This document shows positions 8,473 through 16,097 of a stretch of DNA of 32,314 nt, piece by piece; the stretch's first letter is position 1; each line of letters begins with the position of its first letter. Under the pieces are notes generated by a model. The model was not told the DNA's origin. It made no database searches and was given only the letters and a program-made list of their open reading frames with translations. Position numbers and translations under genes: made by a program. The stretch comes from Desulfobacteraceae bacterium (GTDB lineage: Bacteria > Desulfobacterota > Desulfobacteria > Desulfobacterales > SURF-15): NCBI GenBank assembly GCA_003599475.1, contig QZKK01000245.1, positions 1 to 32,314 of the forward strand, in the 5' to 3' direction.

Positions 8473-8778
8473 ATGGCGGAAGTAAAGATTACGGTTTTAA
8501 AGAAGCTCAACAACAAGGAACTTTTCGGCGATCGACCCCCCTTGACCTTTACGGGTGCGGCCGAATGCGATCGGCTTGCGGTGGGGCAGGAGTTTATCAG
8601 CGAAAACGGCCAAATGCCGCAGGGCTTCTGTGCCTGGGCATTTGCGGATCTCCAGCGGGAAATCACCCATCTTCGATTCGGAGGGGATTTTCCCTGGATC
8701 AAGGAAAAGGGCGCCATCCTTTCAAGCTGCACCGACGGGGCGCGCCCGGTGATATTCAAGCTGGAAAGCATCCAATAG
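8473..8778 (+). CDS. TIGR04076 family protein
   Basis: 101 residues, the typical size. It matches the TIGR04076 pattern: VKITVLKK at the N-terminus, MPQGFCAWAFADLQREI in the middle (usually GFCPWAWADI) and CTDGARPVIFKLESI at the end. The two conserved cysteines (in GFC and SCTDG) are both present. The family is common in anaerobes; its function is not known to me. ATG at 8473 is preceded by GGGAGTGAG. It is the first gene of a same-strand group with the membrane protein and the molybdopterin oxidoreductase, 69 bases before the next start, so a shared transcript is possible. Confidence 0.85.
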   Translation: MAEVKITVLKKLNNKELFGDRPPLTFTGAAECDRLAVGQEFISENGQMPQGFCAWAFADLQREITHLRFGGDFPWIKEKGAILSSCTDGARPVIFKLESIQ

Positions 8779-8847
8779 AAAAAAGATTCCCATGATGCCG
8801 CCCGGTCCGGAGGCCGGAATTGCATCGGTTGCCCGCGGGGTTGCTCG

Positions 8848-9648
8848 ATGGAATTCGAAGATCAAGATGCCCCGCCCTGGAAAAAAAGAGACATGGTTTT
8901 CAGGGCGGGGCGTTACATCGCGATGTTTGCGGCTCTGCTGATCTGCTATGGACTGATCAGGGGACCGGCGATGGAAACCACCCGGTCTACACTGGAGAGG
9001 CAATCCGCATCCTTTCTGCTGATATCGACCCTGAAAAGCTCGCTTGCCGTCATCGAAGGGAGCGATATCGGAGTCGGGTTCCGGCTGGAGGTAGGGGATG
9101 CCGTTCAGTCGAGCTACGATCTTGTCGATTTCACCTGGAAGCTCCTGCTCTACGGTATCTTGCTCATCACCTTCAGCAAGATCCTTTTCGAATCGAATCT
9201 CATCCACCTCGGCCTCTATATTCTGGGTGCCGGCTTCGCCTTGCAAATCCTTGCGCCATTTGTCCAAAGATACCGGCAAAGATTCGTTTCCCTGGGATCC
9301 GGGGTGATTGCCGCCGGGTTGATTGCAACCTTCTATATACCGGTATCCGCGCTGGTATCTTTCCGTGCAACCGAATATTTCGTCGAGCATATCGAAAAAG
9401 ATCTCGATCAACAGATGGAACAGATTCTATCCGATTGGGAGAAATTCAAGTCCGATATTTCCATGGCGGAAATCAAAGCGACCCTCACCGGCGCCGCCGT
9501 CTTCACCAAGGAGCTGTTTTCAAAACTCACCCGAATCCTGATTACCTTCACCTGCCTGTTGCTCATCCGCTACCTGATGTTTCCGCTGGTTGTCGCCTAT
9601 GGATTCTTAACGATCTCGAAGACCTTTTTAAAAAAGCGCTTCGAGTGA
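8848..9648 (+). CDS. Multi-pass membrane protein of unknown function
   Basis: 266 residues, not recognised. Hydrophobic segments near 22-38, 96-114, 119-138, 149-169 and 228-255 suggest five membrane helices. Between the first two lies a 55-residue, probably extracytoplasmic, region, and between the fourth and fifth a charged amphipathic stretch (about 172-225). No heme-binding His pairs, Cys clusters or enzyme motifs are evident. The gene ends 10 bases before the molybdopterin oxidoreductase gene, so the two are almost certainly co-transcribed; it may be a membrane anchor or partner for that enzyme, which is inference from spacing alone. The ribosome-binding site before ATG 8848 is poor. Confidence 0.75.
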   Translation: MEFEDQDAPPWKKRDMVFRAGRYIAMFAALLICYGLIRGPAMETTRSTLERQSASFLLISTLKSSLAVIEGSDIGVGFRLEVGDAVQSSYDLVDFTWKLLLYGILLITFSKILFESNLIHLGLYILGAGFALQILAPFVQRYRQRFVSLGSGVIAAGLIATFYIPVSALVSFRATEYFVEHIEKDLDQQMEQILSDWEKFKSDISMAEIKATLTGAAVFTKELFSKLTRILITFTCLLLIRYLMFPLVVAYGFLTISKTFLKKRFE

Positions 9649-9658
9649 GGGAAAAACG

Positions 9659-11644
9659 ATGAGAGAAGTTCGAACCGTTTGCGCCAGGGACTGTTACGAC
9701 ACCTGCTCTGTCATTGCCGGTGTGGATGGAGAAGGCAGGCTCAATTCCGTTCAGGGAGATCCGGAAAGTCCCGTTACACGGGGGATTACATGCCCCCGAT
9801 GCGCGAAAGATGCAGAGCGCGTATACTCCGGCCGCATCCTGTTTCCACAGGTCCGGTCTGCACAAAAACCGGGGCGGAGTTTTACCCGAATCGTCTGGGA
9901 TGACGCCCTCGACCGGGTTGCCGAAAAGCTCGCACAGACGCTGAACACCTGGGGGCCCGAACGGGTCCTCCTTTTGAAATACGCGGGGAACTCCGGGCTT
10001 TTATCCGGCACCTTTTCGCTGAGGCTGTGGAATGCCATCGGAGCGACGACAACCGACAACGGACTCTGCAGCCAGTCGGGCCACGCCGGGCTCCGGCTGC
10101 ATTACGGCGAAAGCTACGGCATCCAGCCGGAGTCGCTCCATCGCCACCGGCTGATCGTGTTCTGGGGATACAATCCGGTCGTCAGCGCGCCGCATATCTG
10201 GAATCTGGCGGCCGCAGCGCGGAGGGAAAACGGTGCGAAAATCGCAGTCGTCGATGCCAGAAAGAGCGAGACGGCCCGGAAAGCGGACCTTTGGCTGAGA
10301 CCGAAACCGGGAACCGATGCCGCAGCAGCCGCCGGAATCGCCGGGTACCTGATCGAAAAAGGCCTTATCGATGATTCCTTCATCGATCGATGGTGCAGCG
10401 GCTTTGCGGAATACAGGAAAAAGGCGGCCGAGTGGACGCTGCAGTCTGCGGAGGCGGTTTCCGGCATCGGAATCGAAGCCCTGGAACAGCTCGCCGCCGA
10501 TTACGGAAACTACCGCCCGAGCGCAACCATGATCGGTGTCGGTTTGCAGAAGTCATACGGAGGGGCGGACAGCGTTCGCGCCGCATCCCTGATCCCGGCG
10601 CTCCTGGGGCAGCACCGCGGATTTTTTTACAGCAACAAGGCGGGCTTCACGATCGACAACGCTTATCTAAACGGCAAACGCATGACCCGGAAGCAGGGAA
10701 AAGTCGTCTCCCAGGTCCGAATCGCAGAGGAAATCGCCAAAGGGGAGTTCAAGTTCATCTTCATCTACGGCATGAATCCTGCGGTTACGGTGCCCAACCA
10801 GAATCTTCTCCGCCGGGGGTTCTGCCGGAGCGACGTCACTACGGTGGTCCACGACACCCATTGGACGGAGACCTGCGGCTTTGCCGATATCCTGCTTCCG
10901 GCTCAGACGTATCTCGAAAAGGAGGATCTGGTCGTCCCATGGGCGCATGGGTCCATGCGGAAATCGAACCGTGCGATCGCTCCTGTCGCAGAAAGCCGAA
11001 ATGAGCCGGACGTGATGGCTGCACTTGCCGAACGGGTCGGAATCAAGGAAGCATGGGTGTACGAAGACCCCTGGGAAGCGCTGAAAAAAGCCTGTGAAAA
11101 CGCCTTTCAAGATGGCGCCTTCGACGATCTGCTTTCCGGAAGTACGCTCAAACTCAGGTACGCTGCACCGGATGCCTATCCGACTCCCACCGGTCGCATC
11201 GAGTTGTATCCCGAAACCGCAAAAGAAGCGGGCGCCGATCCGGTTCCGTCTGCATTCCCCGTGGACAAACCGGAAGAGTGCTTCGTTCTTTTAGCAAGCG
11301 CGATTTCCAACTACACCCATTCCCAGTTTCAGGAGATCTACGGCCCCATCCCGGCGCTGGTCTGGTTGAACCCCGAAGACGCCGATCGCATGGGCATTTG
11401 CAATGACCAGCCGGTTCTGCTTTTCAACGATATCGGAGAGGCGGCTGCAAAGGCGGTTGTCACCAGCCGGGTTCCGCCCGGCGTGCTCTGGGCGCCCCAC
11501 GAGTTTTTCGGATTGGATGGGAATTTTCAAAACAGCATCACCGGAAGCCGAACCCAGAGATTCGGCGGCGGCTCCACGTTCAATTCCACCATCGTTCGGA
11601 TCCGACCGGCAGCCGGCCTGCCGCAGGAGAAATGTTCCGAGTGA
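9659..11644 (+). CDS. Molybdopterin-dependent oxidoreductase, Fe-S containing (DMSO reductase superfamily)
   Basis: 661 residues. The N-terminal [4Fe-4S] motif is complete: Cys8, Cys12, Cys16, Cys45 (CX3CX3CX28C). Mo/W-bis-MGD domains follow, with the segment GLCSQSGHAG (135-144) where the metal ligand (Cys137 or a nearby Ser) is expected, YNP at the dinucleotide-binding turn, and a C-terminal dinucleotide-binding domain (about 540-655, ending in STFNSTIVRI). There is no twin-arginine signal, so the enzyme is cytoplasmic. The substrate is unknown: it could be a formate dehydrogenase-like, polysulfide-type or orphan oxidoreductase, and no separate Fe-S electron-transfer subunit is encoded beside it. 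Start: GAGGGA seven bases before ATG 9659, 10 bases after the membrane protein gene. Confidence 0.9.
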   Translation: MREVRTVCARDCYDTCSVIAGVDGEGRLNSVQGDPESPVTRGITCPRCAKDAERVYSGRILFPQVRSAQKPGRSFTRIVWDDALDRVAEKLAQTLNTWGPERVLLLKYAGNSGLLSGTFSLRLWNAIGATTTDNGLCSQSGHAGLRLHYGESYGIQPESLHRHRLIVFWGYNPVVSAPHIWNLAAAARRENGAKIAVVDARKSETARKADLWLRPKPGTDAAAAAGIAGYLIEKGLIDDSFIDRWCSGFAEYRKKAAEWTLQSAEAVSGIGIEALEQLAADYGNYRPSATMIGVGLQKSYGGADSVRAASLIPALLGQHRGFFYSNKAGFTIDNAYLNGKRMTRKQGKVVSQVRIAEEIAKGEFKFIFIYGMNPAVTVPNQNLLRRGFCRSDVTTVVHDTHWTETCGFADILLPAQTYLEKEDLVVPWAHGSMRKSNRAIAPVAESRNEPDVMAALAERVGIKEAWVYEDPWEALKKACENAFQDGAFDDLLSGSTLKLRYAAPDAYPTPTGRIELYPETAKEAGADPVPSAFPVDKPEECFVLLASAISNYTHSQFQEIYGPIPALVWLNPEDADRMGICNDQPVLLFNDIGEAAAKAVVTSRVPPGVLWAPHEFFGLDGNFQNSITGSRTQRFGGGSTFNSTIVRIRPAAGLPQEKCSE

Positions 11645-11857
11645 AGCGGGATTTCAGCCGGCAGGTCAATCAACTGCCGTTCGGCATCCTGGAAGCACGA
11701 TGGGGAAATGAAATCGCCTTATTTTATCGGTCCGATCCGAAAACGGTAACCTTTTTCCGTTTCGGTACTCTTATACAACTGGGGACCACGGGAGCGTTCT
11801 TTGCGCCCGGGGGAGAATTTTTAAACTGATGCATATGCAAATTTGAGAGAGGTTTGA

Positions 11858-12217
11858 ATGTCCGAGCTGATGGAAGTCTCAGATAAAAGCTTCGAAGCGG
11901 AAGTGATCCAGTCGGAGAAGCCCGTTGTCATCGATTTCTGGGCGCCTTGGTGCGGCCCCTGCAAAGCGATTGCCCCCGTCATCGAGGCACTCTCCGCCGA
12001 GTACAGGGATTCGGTTGTTTTCGCCAAGTTCAACGTGGATGAAAATCCCGTGATTCCGGCCAAATACGGGATCCGATCGATACCGACGGTGCTGTTCTTC
12101 AAGGGAGGAAAGCCGGTCGAGAAGATCACCGGTTTGACCAGCCGTGCCAAGCTCGAAGAAGCGATCCGGAAGGTACAATCCGGAGCGGCGGCTTCGCAGC
12201 CGTTTATCGTCACATAG
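11858..12217 (+). CDS. trxA: Thioredoxin
   Basis: 119 residues with a complete thioredoxin fold: FWAPWCGPCK (active-site CGPC at 32-35), the buried Asp26 in VIDFWA, cis-proline Pro76 in SIPTVLFF, and the glycine before the last helix. A 10-residue tail (AAASQPFIVT) extends past the usual end. Cytoplasmic disulfide reductase; the natural reductase is not in the window. The start at 11858 follows GAGAGG; Met5 is an alternative. It sits 213 bases after the molybdopterin enzyme and 13 bases before the Cys-rich small protein, so those two probably share a transcript. Confidence 0.93.
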   Translation: MSELMEVSDKSFEAEVIQSEKPVVIDFWAPWCGPCKAIAPVIEALSAEYRDSVVFAKFNVDENPVIPAKYGIRSIPTVLFFKGGKPVEKITGLTSRAKLEEAIRKVQSGAAASQPFIVT

Positions 12218-12230
12218 AGAGCCATCCCCG

Positions 12231-12458
12231 ATGTCCGATGAAACGAGTGTCATGCAGGGATGCGCAAATCACCCGGAACGCGAGGCGCGCTTTCGATGCA
12301 TGAAATATGGGATCGACATGTGCGGGGCGTGCCTTCGCTGCCGGGACCCCGGGTTGTATTGCAAATTCCGGTCCTCCTGTACGATCCACTTTCTGCACAG
12401 GGAAGCCGCCAAAGGCAGGCAGGCCCCGGCTGCCGAAGAAATGGCAAACGGGCTATGA
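12231..12458 (+). CDS. Small Cys/His-rich, probably zinc-binding protein
   Basis: 75 residues. Potential metal ligands: Cys11, His14, Cys23, Cys31, Cys34, Cys37, Cys44, Cys50, His53, His56. The start CANHPEREARFRC is like a B-box-type zinc finger (CxxHPE...A...C), but the second Cys of the usual CxxC is replaced (CMKYG). CKFRSSC then resembles small deltaproteobacterial proteins I recall, without a function. I chose ATG 12231 (MSDETSV) rather than the longer open frame, because upstream codons would run through the thioredoxin gene. It follows trxA by 13 bases. The last six bases overlap the end of the AOR gene on the other strand, so the two transcripts are complementary at their 3' ends. 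Confidence 0.7.
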   Translation: MSDETSVMQGCANHPEREARFRCMKYGIDMCGACLRCRDPGLYCKFRSSCTIHFLHREAAKGRQAPAAEEMANGL

Positions 12459-14318
12459 AATCCCGAGTTCCTCCCGCTTTTCCGCGGTGGGGACCCCCTT
12501 TTCGTCCCAGCCCATCAGGCTGTAATAATGCCGTTTCGCCTCTTCCAACTGCTCAGGATTCAGTGCAGTCTCAGACAATGCACCGCCTGCAGTCGGGCTG
12601 AAGAAACGCTTCGGGAGCTTGTCGTCTTCCGCAGAAAATCCATGCCGGATATTGAACAGCCGGCACAGGGTAAGGGTTCGTTCGGCCGCCTTGAGCTGTT
12701 CGTCTGCCGTGATCTTCCACCCGGTGATCGAAGACATCACACTTGCCGTCTGATCGAGGGAGTAGGGGAGGAACTGACAAAGTGTCAGGGAGTCGAAGAC
12801 GATCTTTTTCAACTGGACGATCCGAAGAAGCGCGATTTTTTTGGGGCCGATGTCATCAAAGGAGGTCGACTCCATTCCTGTCGCAGCGGCGTCCGCTACG
12901 GTGACCACGGATGTGTCTTTTGGATTTCTGAAGGCAAGATCGATCATGTTGCAGCAGTGGTCCGCCCCGTGGGGATTGACCATGAAACCGAGGGCAAGCG
13001 CTTTGTTGAGCCTCGGTTCATGCATGGGAAGCTCGAGTTTCTTGACTTGAACGGAGTAGGCTTCCGCACCCTTTCCGATTTTTTCTGCAGCCCTTGCCGT
13101 TCCTTCCGCCAGAAGATCTCCCAACCCCTTCCGGCGGGCGATTGCCTCCACCATTTCGAGCATCGCATCGGCATTGCCGAACCTGAGATCGATTCCACCT
13201 GTATCTTCGAGTGTCAGGATGCCGTTTTCAAAACATTCCATGGCAAAAGCGATGGTGCTGCCGGTTGAGATGGTATCGATGGCGTAAGCGTTGCACATCG
13301 CACTGGCCCTCGCGATGGCATTCAAGTCGTCGATTCCGCAATTCGACCCGAATGCGCCCAGGGTCTCGTACTCGGGACCGCCGTATGCCCTGTCCACCGG
13401 ATAGGGCTCCTTGATTTCGACGACTTTTTTGCACTTGACCGGGCATGCGAAGCATCCGTCCATTCCTACGCGGATGGTTTCCTTGACCGCCTGGGCGGTG
13501 ATATTCGAGGCTCCGGGAAAATTTCCGTCCCGAAAATTGCGAACCGGCAGATTTCCAACCTGCTCATAAAATTTGATTGCCGCGCCCGTTCCGAAATCCC
13601 TGAAATTTGCGACCTTTTCCATATTTTCGGTCATCCACTGCCTCAGGGACTTGACGCCCTCCGGATCCGCGATCGCCGGCTTGCCGGTGCCCCGGACGGC
13701 GACGGCCTTGAGGTTTTTAGAGCCCATAACCGCTCCCAGACCGCCTCTTCCTGCGGCATCTTCGAGCCCGTGCATGATGCAGGAGAACCGGACCCTGTTT
13801 TCTCCGCCGGGCCCGATGAGGGCGGCGCGAACCCTTTTGTCTTTCTGCTCTTCCCGGATCGCGGCAAGGGTTTCCTTCGTATTCAATCCCCACAATGCGC
13901 CGGCATCCATCACCCGCGCCTGGCCGTCGCGAATCGACAGGTAAACCGGCGAAGCGGCTTTCCCCTCGATGACGACCGCATCGAATCCGGCGCTTTTGAG
14001 TTCCGCACCCCAGAACTCCCCGACCTCGCTTTTTGCGATGCCGCCTGTCAGAGGCGATTTCGCTCCCACGCAATGGCGCCCGCTCCCCGGCAATGGGATG
14101 CCGGTGATCGGACCGGCCGCAAAAACGAGTTTGTTTCCGGCGCCCAGCGGGTCTGTTCCCGGAGGAACCTCTTTGTACAGAAGGCGGGCGACGAATCCGG
14201 CGCCGCCGATATACTTTCTGCAGAAAGCCTCATCGGTGGTTTCCACCCTTGTGGCGCCCTCCGACAGATTCACCCGCAGGATCTTTCCGTTGTACCCTCC
14301 AAAAGAAACTTCCGACAT
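12453..14318 (-). CDS. aor: Aldehyde:ferredoxin oxidoreductase (tungsten enzyme)
   Basis: 621 residues, the normal AOR length. The enzyme oxidises aldehydes to carboxylic acids, or the reverse, with ferredoxin in the cytoplasm, using a tungstopterin and a [4Fe-4S] cluster. Cluster ligands are visible: Cys289, Cys292, Cys296 (CFACPVKC) and the distal Cys514 (LTLCQF). Other family segments: YIGGAGFVARLLY, GPITGIPLPGSGR, AAGRGGLGAVMGSKNLKA and GPEYETLGAFGSNCGI. The open frame extends upstream to 14507, but ATG 14318 (MSEVSF) is chosen because GGGAGGA lies eight bases before it and the family begins with the GGYNGKILRVNL strand there. A promoter is visible at 14390-14417. It is divergent from the alcohol dehydrogenase and convergent with the Cys-rich protein. 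Confidence 0.95.
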   Translation of the reverse strand: MSEVSFGGYNGKILRVNLSEGATRVETTDEAFCRKYIGGAGFVARLLYKEVPPGTDPLGAGNKLVFAAGPITGIPLPGSGRHCVGAKSPLTGGIAKSEVGEFWGAELKSAGFDAVVIEGKAASPVYLSIRDGQARVMDAGALWGLNTKETLAAIREEQKDKRVRAALIGPGGENRVRFSCIMHGLEDAAGRGGLGAVMGSKNLKAVAVRGTGKPAIADPEGVKSLRQWMTENMEKVANFRDFGTGAAIKFYEQVGNLPVRNFRDGNFPGASNITAQAVKETIRVGMDGCFACPVKCKKVVEIKEPYPVDRAYGGPEYETLGAFGSNCGIDDLNAIARASAMCNAYAIDTISTGSTIAFAMECFENGILTLEDTGGIDLRFGNADAMLEMVEAIARRKGLGDLLAEGTARAAEKIGKGAEAYSVQVKKLELPMHEPRLNKALALGFMVNPHGADHCCNMIDLAFRNPKDTSVVTVADAAATGMESTSFDDIGPKKIALLRIVQLKKIVFDSLTLCQFLPYSLDQTASVMSSITGWKITADEQLKAAERTLTLCRLFNIRHGFSAEDDKLPKRFFSPTAGGALSETALNPEQLEEAKRHYYSLMGWDEKGVPTAEKREELGIS

Positions 14319-14389
14319 TTGGTCATCCTCCCGAATCATTCGAATCGCTTGGGAAAAACGTATTGAACCGGATCCTCTGAACGATTGCA

Positions 14390-14417
14390 AGTATATCAGC
14401 AGGGAAAGAATAGTCAA
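14390..14417 (-). promoter_or_regulatory. Promoter for aor
   Basis: On the minus strand, TTGACT (14412-14417), a 16-base spacer, then TATACT (14390-14395). A near-consensus sigma-70 pair about 72 bases before the AOR start codon. Confidence 0.6.
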
Positions 14418-14482
14418 CGATGCCCGGAGGCTTTCCTGCGACTCTCCCCGGTTGCCTGTGAGCCCGCAGGACGAAACTTGTC

Positions 14483-14510
14483 TTGACATCCTTTTCATAC
14501 CTTCCATAAT
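14483..14510 (+). promoter_or_regulatory. Promoter for the alcohol dehydrogenase gene
   Basis: TTGACA (14483-14488), a 16-base spacer, CATAAT (14505-14510). It faces away from the aor promoter and leaves a leader of roughly 210 bases before ATG 14731. Confidence 0.6.
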
Positions 14511-14730
14511 GTGACGGCGGTCGAATTCAGCAGATATTCAAGGGGCTCACAGTTGTCCTGCACTCCGTCATCCGCCCCCGCATCGGGTCGGGACAAACTG
14601 CAGTTCCGTCTCGGGCGGAGATCGAAATCGGCATGACGAAATCATCAGAATATGAAGCAAGAGGAGTGTCAGGAGACGGTTCATAACTCCGCAGGCGCGT
14701 TTCAAACATCGGAATCGACAAGAGGCGAAA

Positions 14731-15843
14731 ATGAAAACACAGGCGAGGGCGATGGTGCTTACCGGACCCGAAAAGATCGAGATGCAGATGTTCGATCTCC
14801 CCGAAACCGGGGAAGACGACGGCCTGCTTGCCGTGGAACGGGTCGGCGTCTGCGGTTCCGATCCTTCCATTTACAGCGGAAGAGCCACCCGGGGACCGAG
14901 ACCCTATCCGATCATATTGGGGCATGAGATCGTGGGGAGGGTGGAGCGGCTCGGTAAGCGGGCCCGGAAAAGGACCGGCATTGCGGAAGGGGATCGGGTG
15001 GTGCTCGAGTATGCATTCGGATGCGGCTTGTGCGATAGCTGCCTTGCGGGAAGATATACCCTCTGCGAGCGCAACTATACGTATGGATCCATGATTTCCT
15101 GCAAGGAGCCGCCGCATCTTTTCGGCGGATACAGCGACTATGTCTACATTCATCCGAGAACCATGGTCCATAAAATCGGGGATGAGATTTCCCCCGAAGT
15201 CGGAGTGCTCGTCTGCGCCGTATTCGGAAACGGCATCCGGTGGTTGAGGCAGATCGGGGGGGTCTCCATCGGCCAGACTGTCGTGATCGTAGGCCCCGGC
15301 CTCCAGGGGATCGCGGCCACGGCGGTGGCAAAAGAATCCGGCGCTTCGCCGATCATCGTCGTCGGCCTTTCCAGGGATCGCGATCGGCTTCAGATAGCTC
15401 GTCGCTTCGGTGCGAAATTCACCATCGATGCCGAAACAGTGGATCCGATCGAAACCGTTCGCCGAATCACCGAAGGAAAGATGGCCGATGTCGTCATGGA
15501 TGTCACCGGAAATCCTGCAGGCGCATCCCTTGCACTTTCTCTTGCGGGGAAAGGCTCAACGCTGGTGCTGCCCGGCCTCTATAAAGAAAAGGTTACCATC
15601 GATCTCAATCTTGCGGTCGTAAACGAAATACAGATCCTGGGTGTCTTCTCCCACGATTTCCGGGCGGTTCGTCCGGCAATCAAAATGGTGCGTGAAAAGA
15701 AATTCCCGTTCGAAGACCTGATTTCCCATACGTTTCCCCTCGAGGATGCAGAAAAAGCCCTCGCGCGGGTGGGAGGCAAAGGGGGCGATGAGATGCCGCT
15801 GAAGGTGCTCCTGGATCCAGAGAATGTCCAATGTAGAATGTAA
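14731..15843 (+). CDS. Zinc-dependent medium-chain alcohol dehydrogenase
   Basis: 370 residues. The catalytic zinc site is present (Cys41 in GVCGSD, His65-Glu66 in GHEIVGRV), as are all four structural zinc cysteines (Cys98, Cys101, Cys104, Cys112). The Rossmann motif is VGPGLQG (about 187-193). An NAD(P)-linked oxidation of an alcohol or polyol is expected; it is close to threonine dehydrogenase/sorbitol dehydrogenase-like proteins, and the substrate is not assignable. The start at 14731 has only a modest ribosome-binding site (AGAGG). The final seven codons (Asn-Val-Gln-Cys-Arg-Met-stop) are written by a heptad repeat array, so the natural C-terminus probably ended near Leu-Asp-Pro-Glu. Being divergent from AOR, it may supply aldehyde to it (inference). 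Confidence 0.92.
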   Translation: MKTQARAMVLTGPEKIEMQMFDLPETGEDDGLLAVERVGVCGSDPSIYSGRATRGPRPYPIILGHEIVGRVERLGKRARKRTGIAEGDRVVLEYAFGCGLCDSCLAGRYTLCERNYTYGSMISCKEPPHLFGGYSDYVYIHPRTMVHKIGDEISPEVGVLVCAVFGNGIRWLRQIGGVSIGQTVVIVGPGLQGIAATAVAKESGASPIIVVGLSRDRDRLQIARRFGAKFTIDAETVDPIETVRRITEGKMADVVMDVTGNPAGASLALSLAGKGSTLVLPGLYKEKVTIDLNLAVVNEIQILGVFSHDFRAVRPAIKMVREKKFPFEDLISHTFPLEDAEKALARVGGKGGDEMPLKVLLDPENVQCRM

Positions 15844-15857
15844 AATTTCCAATAATC
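15823..15857. repeat. Heptad array overlapping the ADH 3' end
   Basis: AATGTCC, AATGTAG, AATGTAA, AATTTCC, AATAATC, in 7-base phase. The ADH stop codon TAA (15841-15843) lies inside the third unit. 15822-15833 is a perfect 12-base inverted repeat with 15925-15936. Confidence 0.88.
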
Positions 15858-15893
15858 AAGCTAAGTTAAGATATTGAATATCGATCGGCTATT

Positions 15894-15935
15894 TCAATTC
15901 TCAATTCTCAATTTTTCCGTTGGACATTGGACATT
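15894..15935. repeat. Heptad array TCAATTC / GGACATT
   Basis: Six units in strict phase: TCAATTC, TCAATTC, TCAATTT, TTCCGTT, GGACATT, GGACATT. It is the reverse-complement partner of the array at the ADH 3' end, with about 60-90 bases between. Confidence 0.88.
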
Positions 15936-15965
15936 CTCTCTGCCCCATGCTCTTTGCCATACTTG

Positions 15966-15993
15966 TTGACAGGATTTAGCACGTCGTTATATT
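15966..15993 (+). promoter_or_regulatory. Promoter for the purine transport operon
   Basis: TTGACA (15966-15971), a 16-base spacer, TATATT (15988-15993), about 105 bases before the GTG start of the binding-protein gene. I looked for a purine riboswitch in the leader and did not recognise one. Confidence 0.62.
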
Positions 15994-16097
15994 CCGTTTT
16001 TCATTTTCGTTGAATCACAGCTTTGCGCATCGGGCATGAACCGAGTCAATGAAGAGCGCCAAGAGAAGAATCCCAGTTTCCCAGGAGGAGGTAGAAA

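Larger units (their letters stand above)
14319..14730. other. AOR/ADH divergent control region
   Basis: 412 bases without a gene (long minus-strand frames here are shadows of the ADH region). It holds opposite-facing promoters at 14390-14417 and 14483-14510. The long ADH leader has two 7-10 base complementary pairs: 14550-14558 with 14591-14600 (one bulge), and TCCGCCC 14571-14577 with GGGCGGA 14613-14619. Their arrangement is that of a pseudoknot. Confidence 0.5.

Noticed and set aside
11632..11829. 65-codon frame overlapping the end of the molybdopterin oxidoreductase gene
   Set aside because: No ribosome-binding site, no recognisable pattern; could be a small gene, but nothing supports it.
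14527..15171. 214-codon minus-strand frame at the start of the ADH gene
   Set aside because: Mostly antisense to a clear alcohol dehydrogenase, with no motif.
15994..16097. Purine riboswitch in the leader of the transport operon
   Set aside because: The conserved three-way-junction core could not be recognised by eye.
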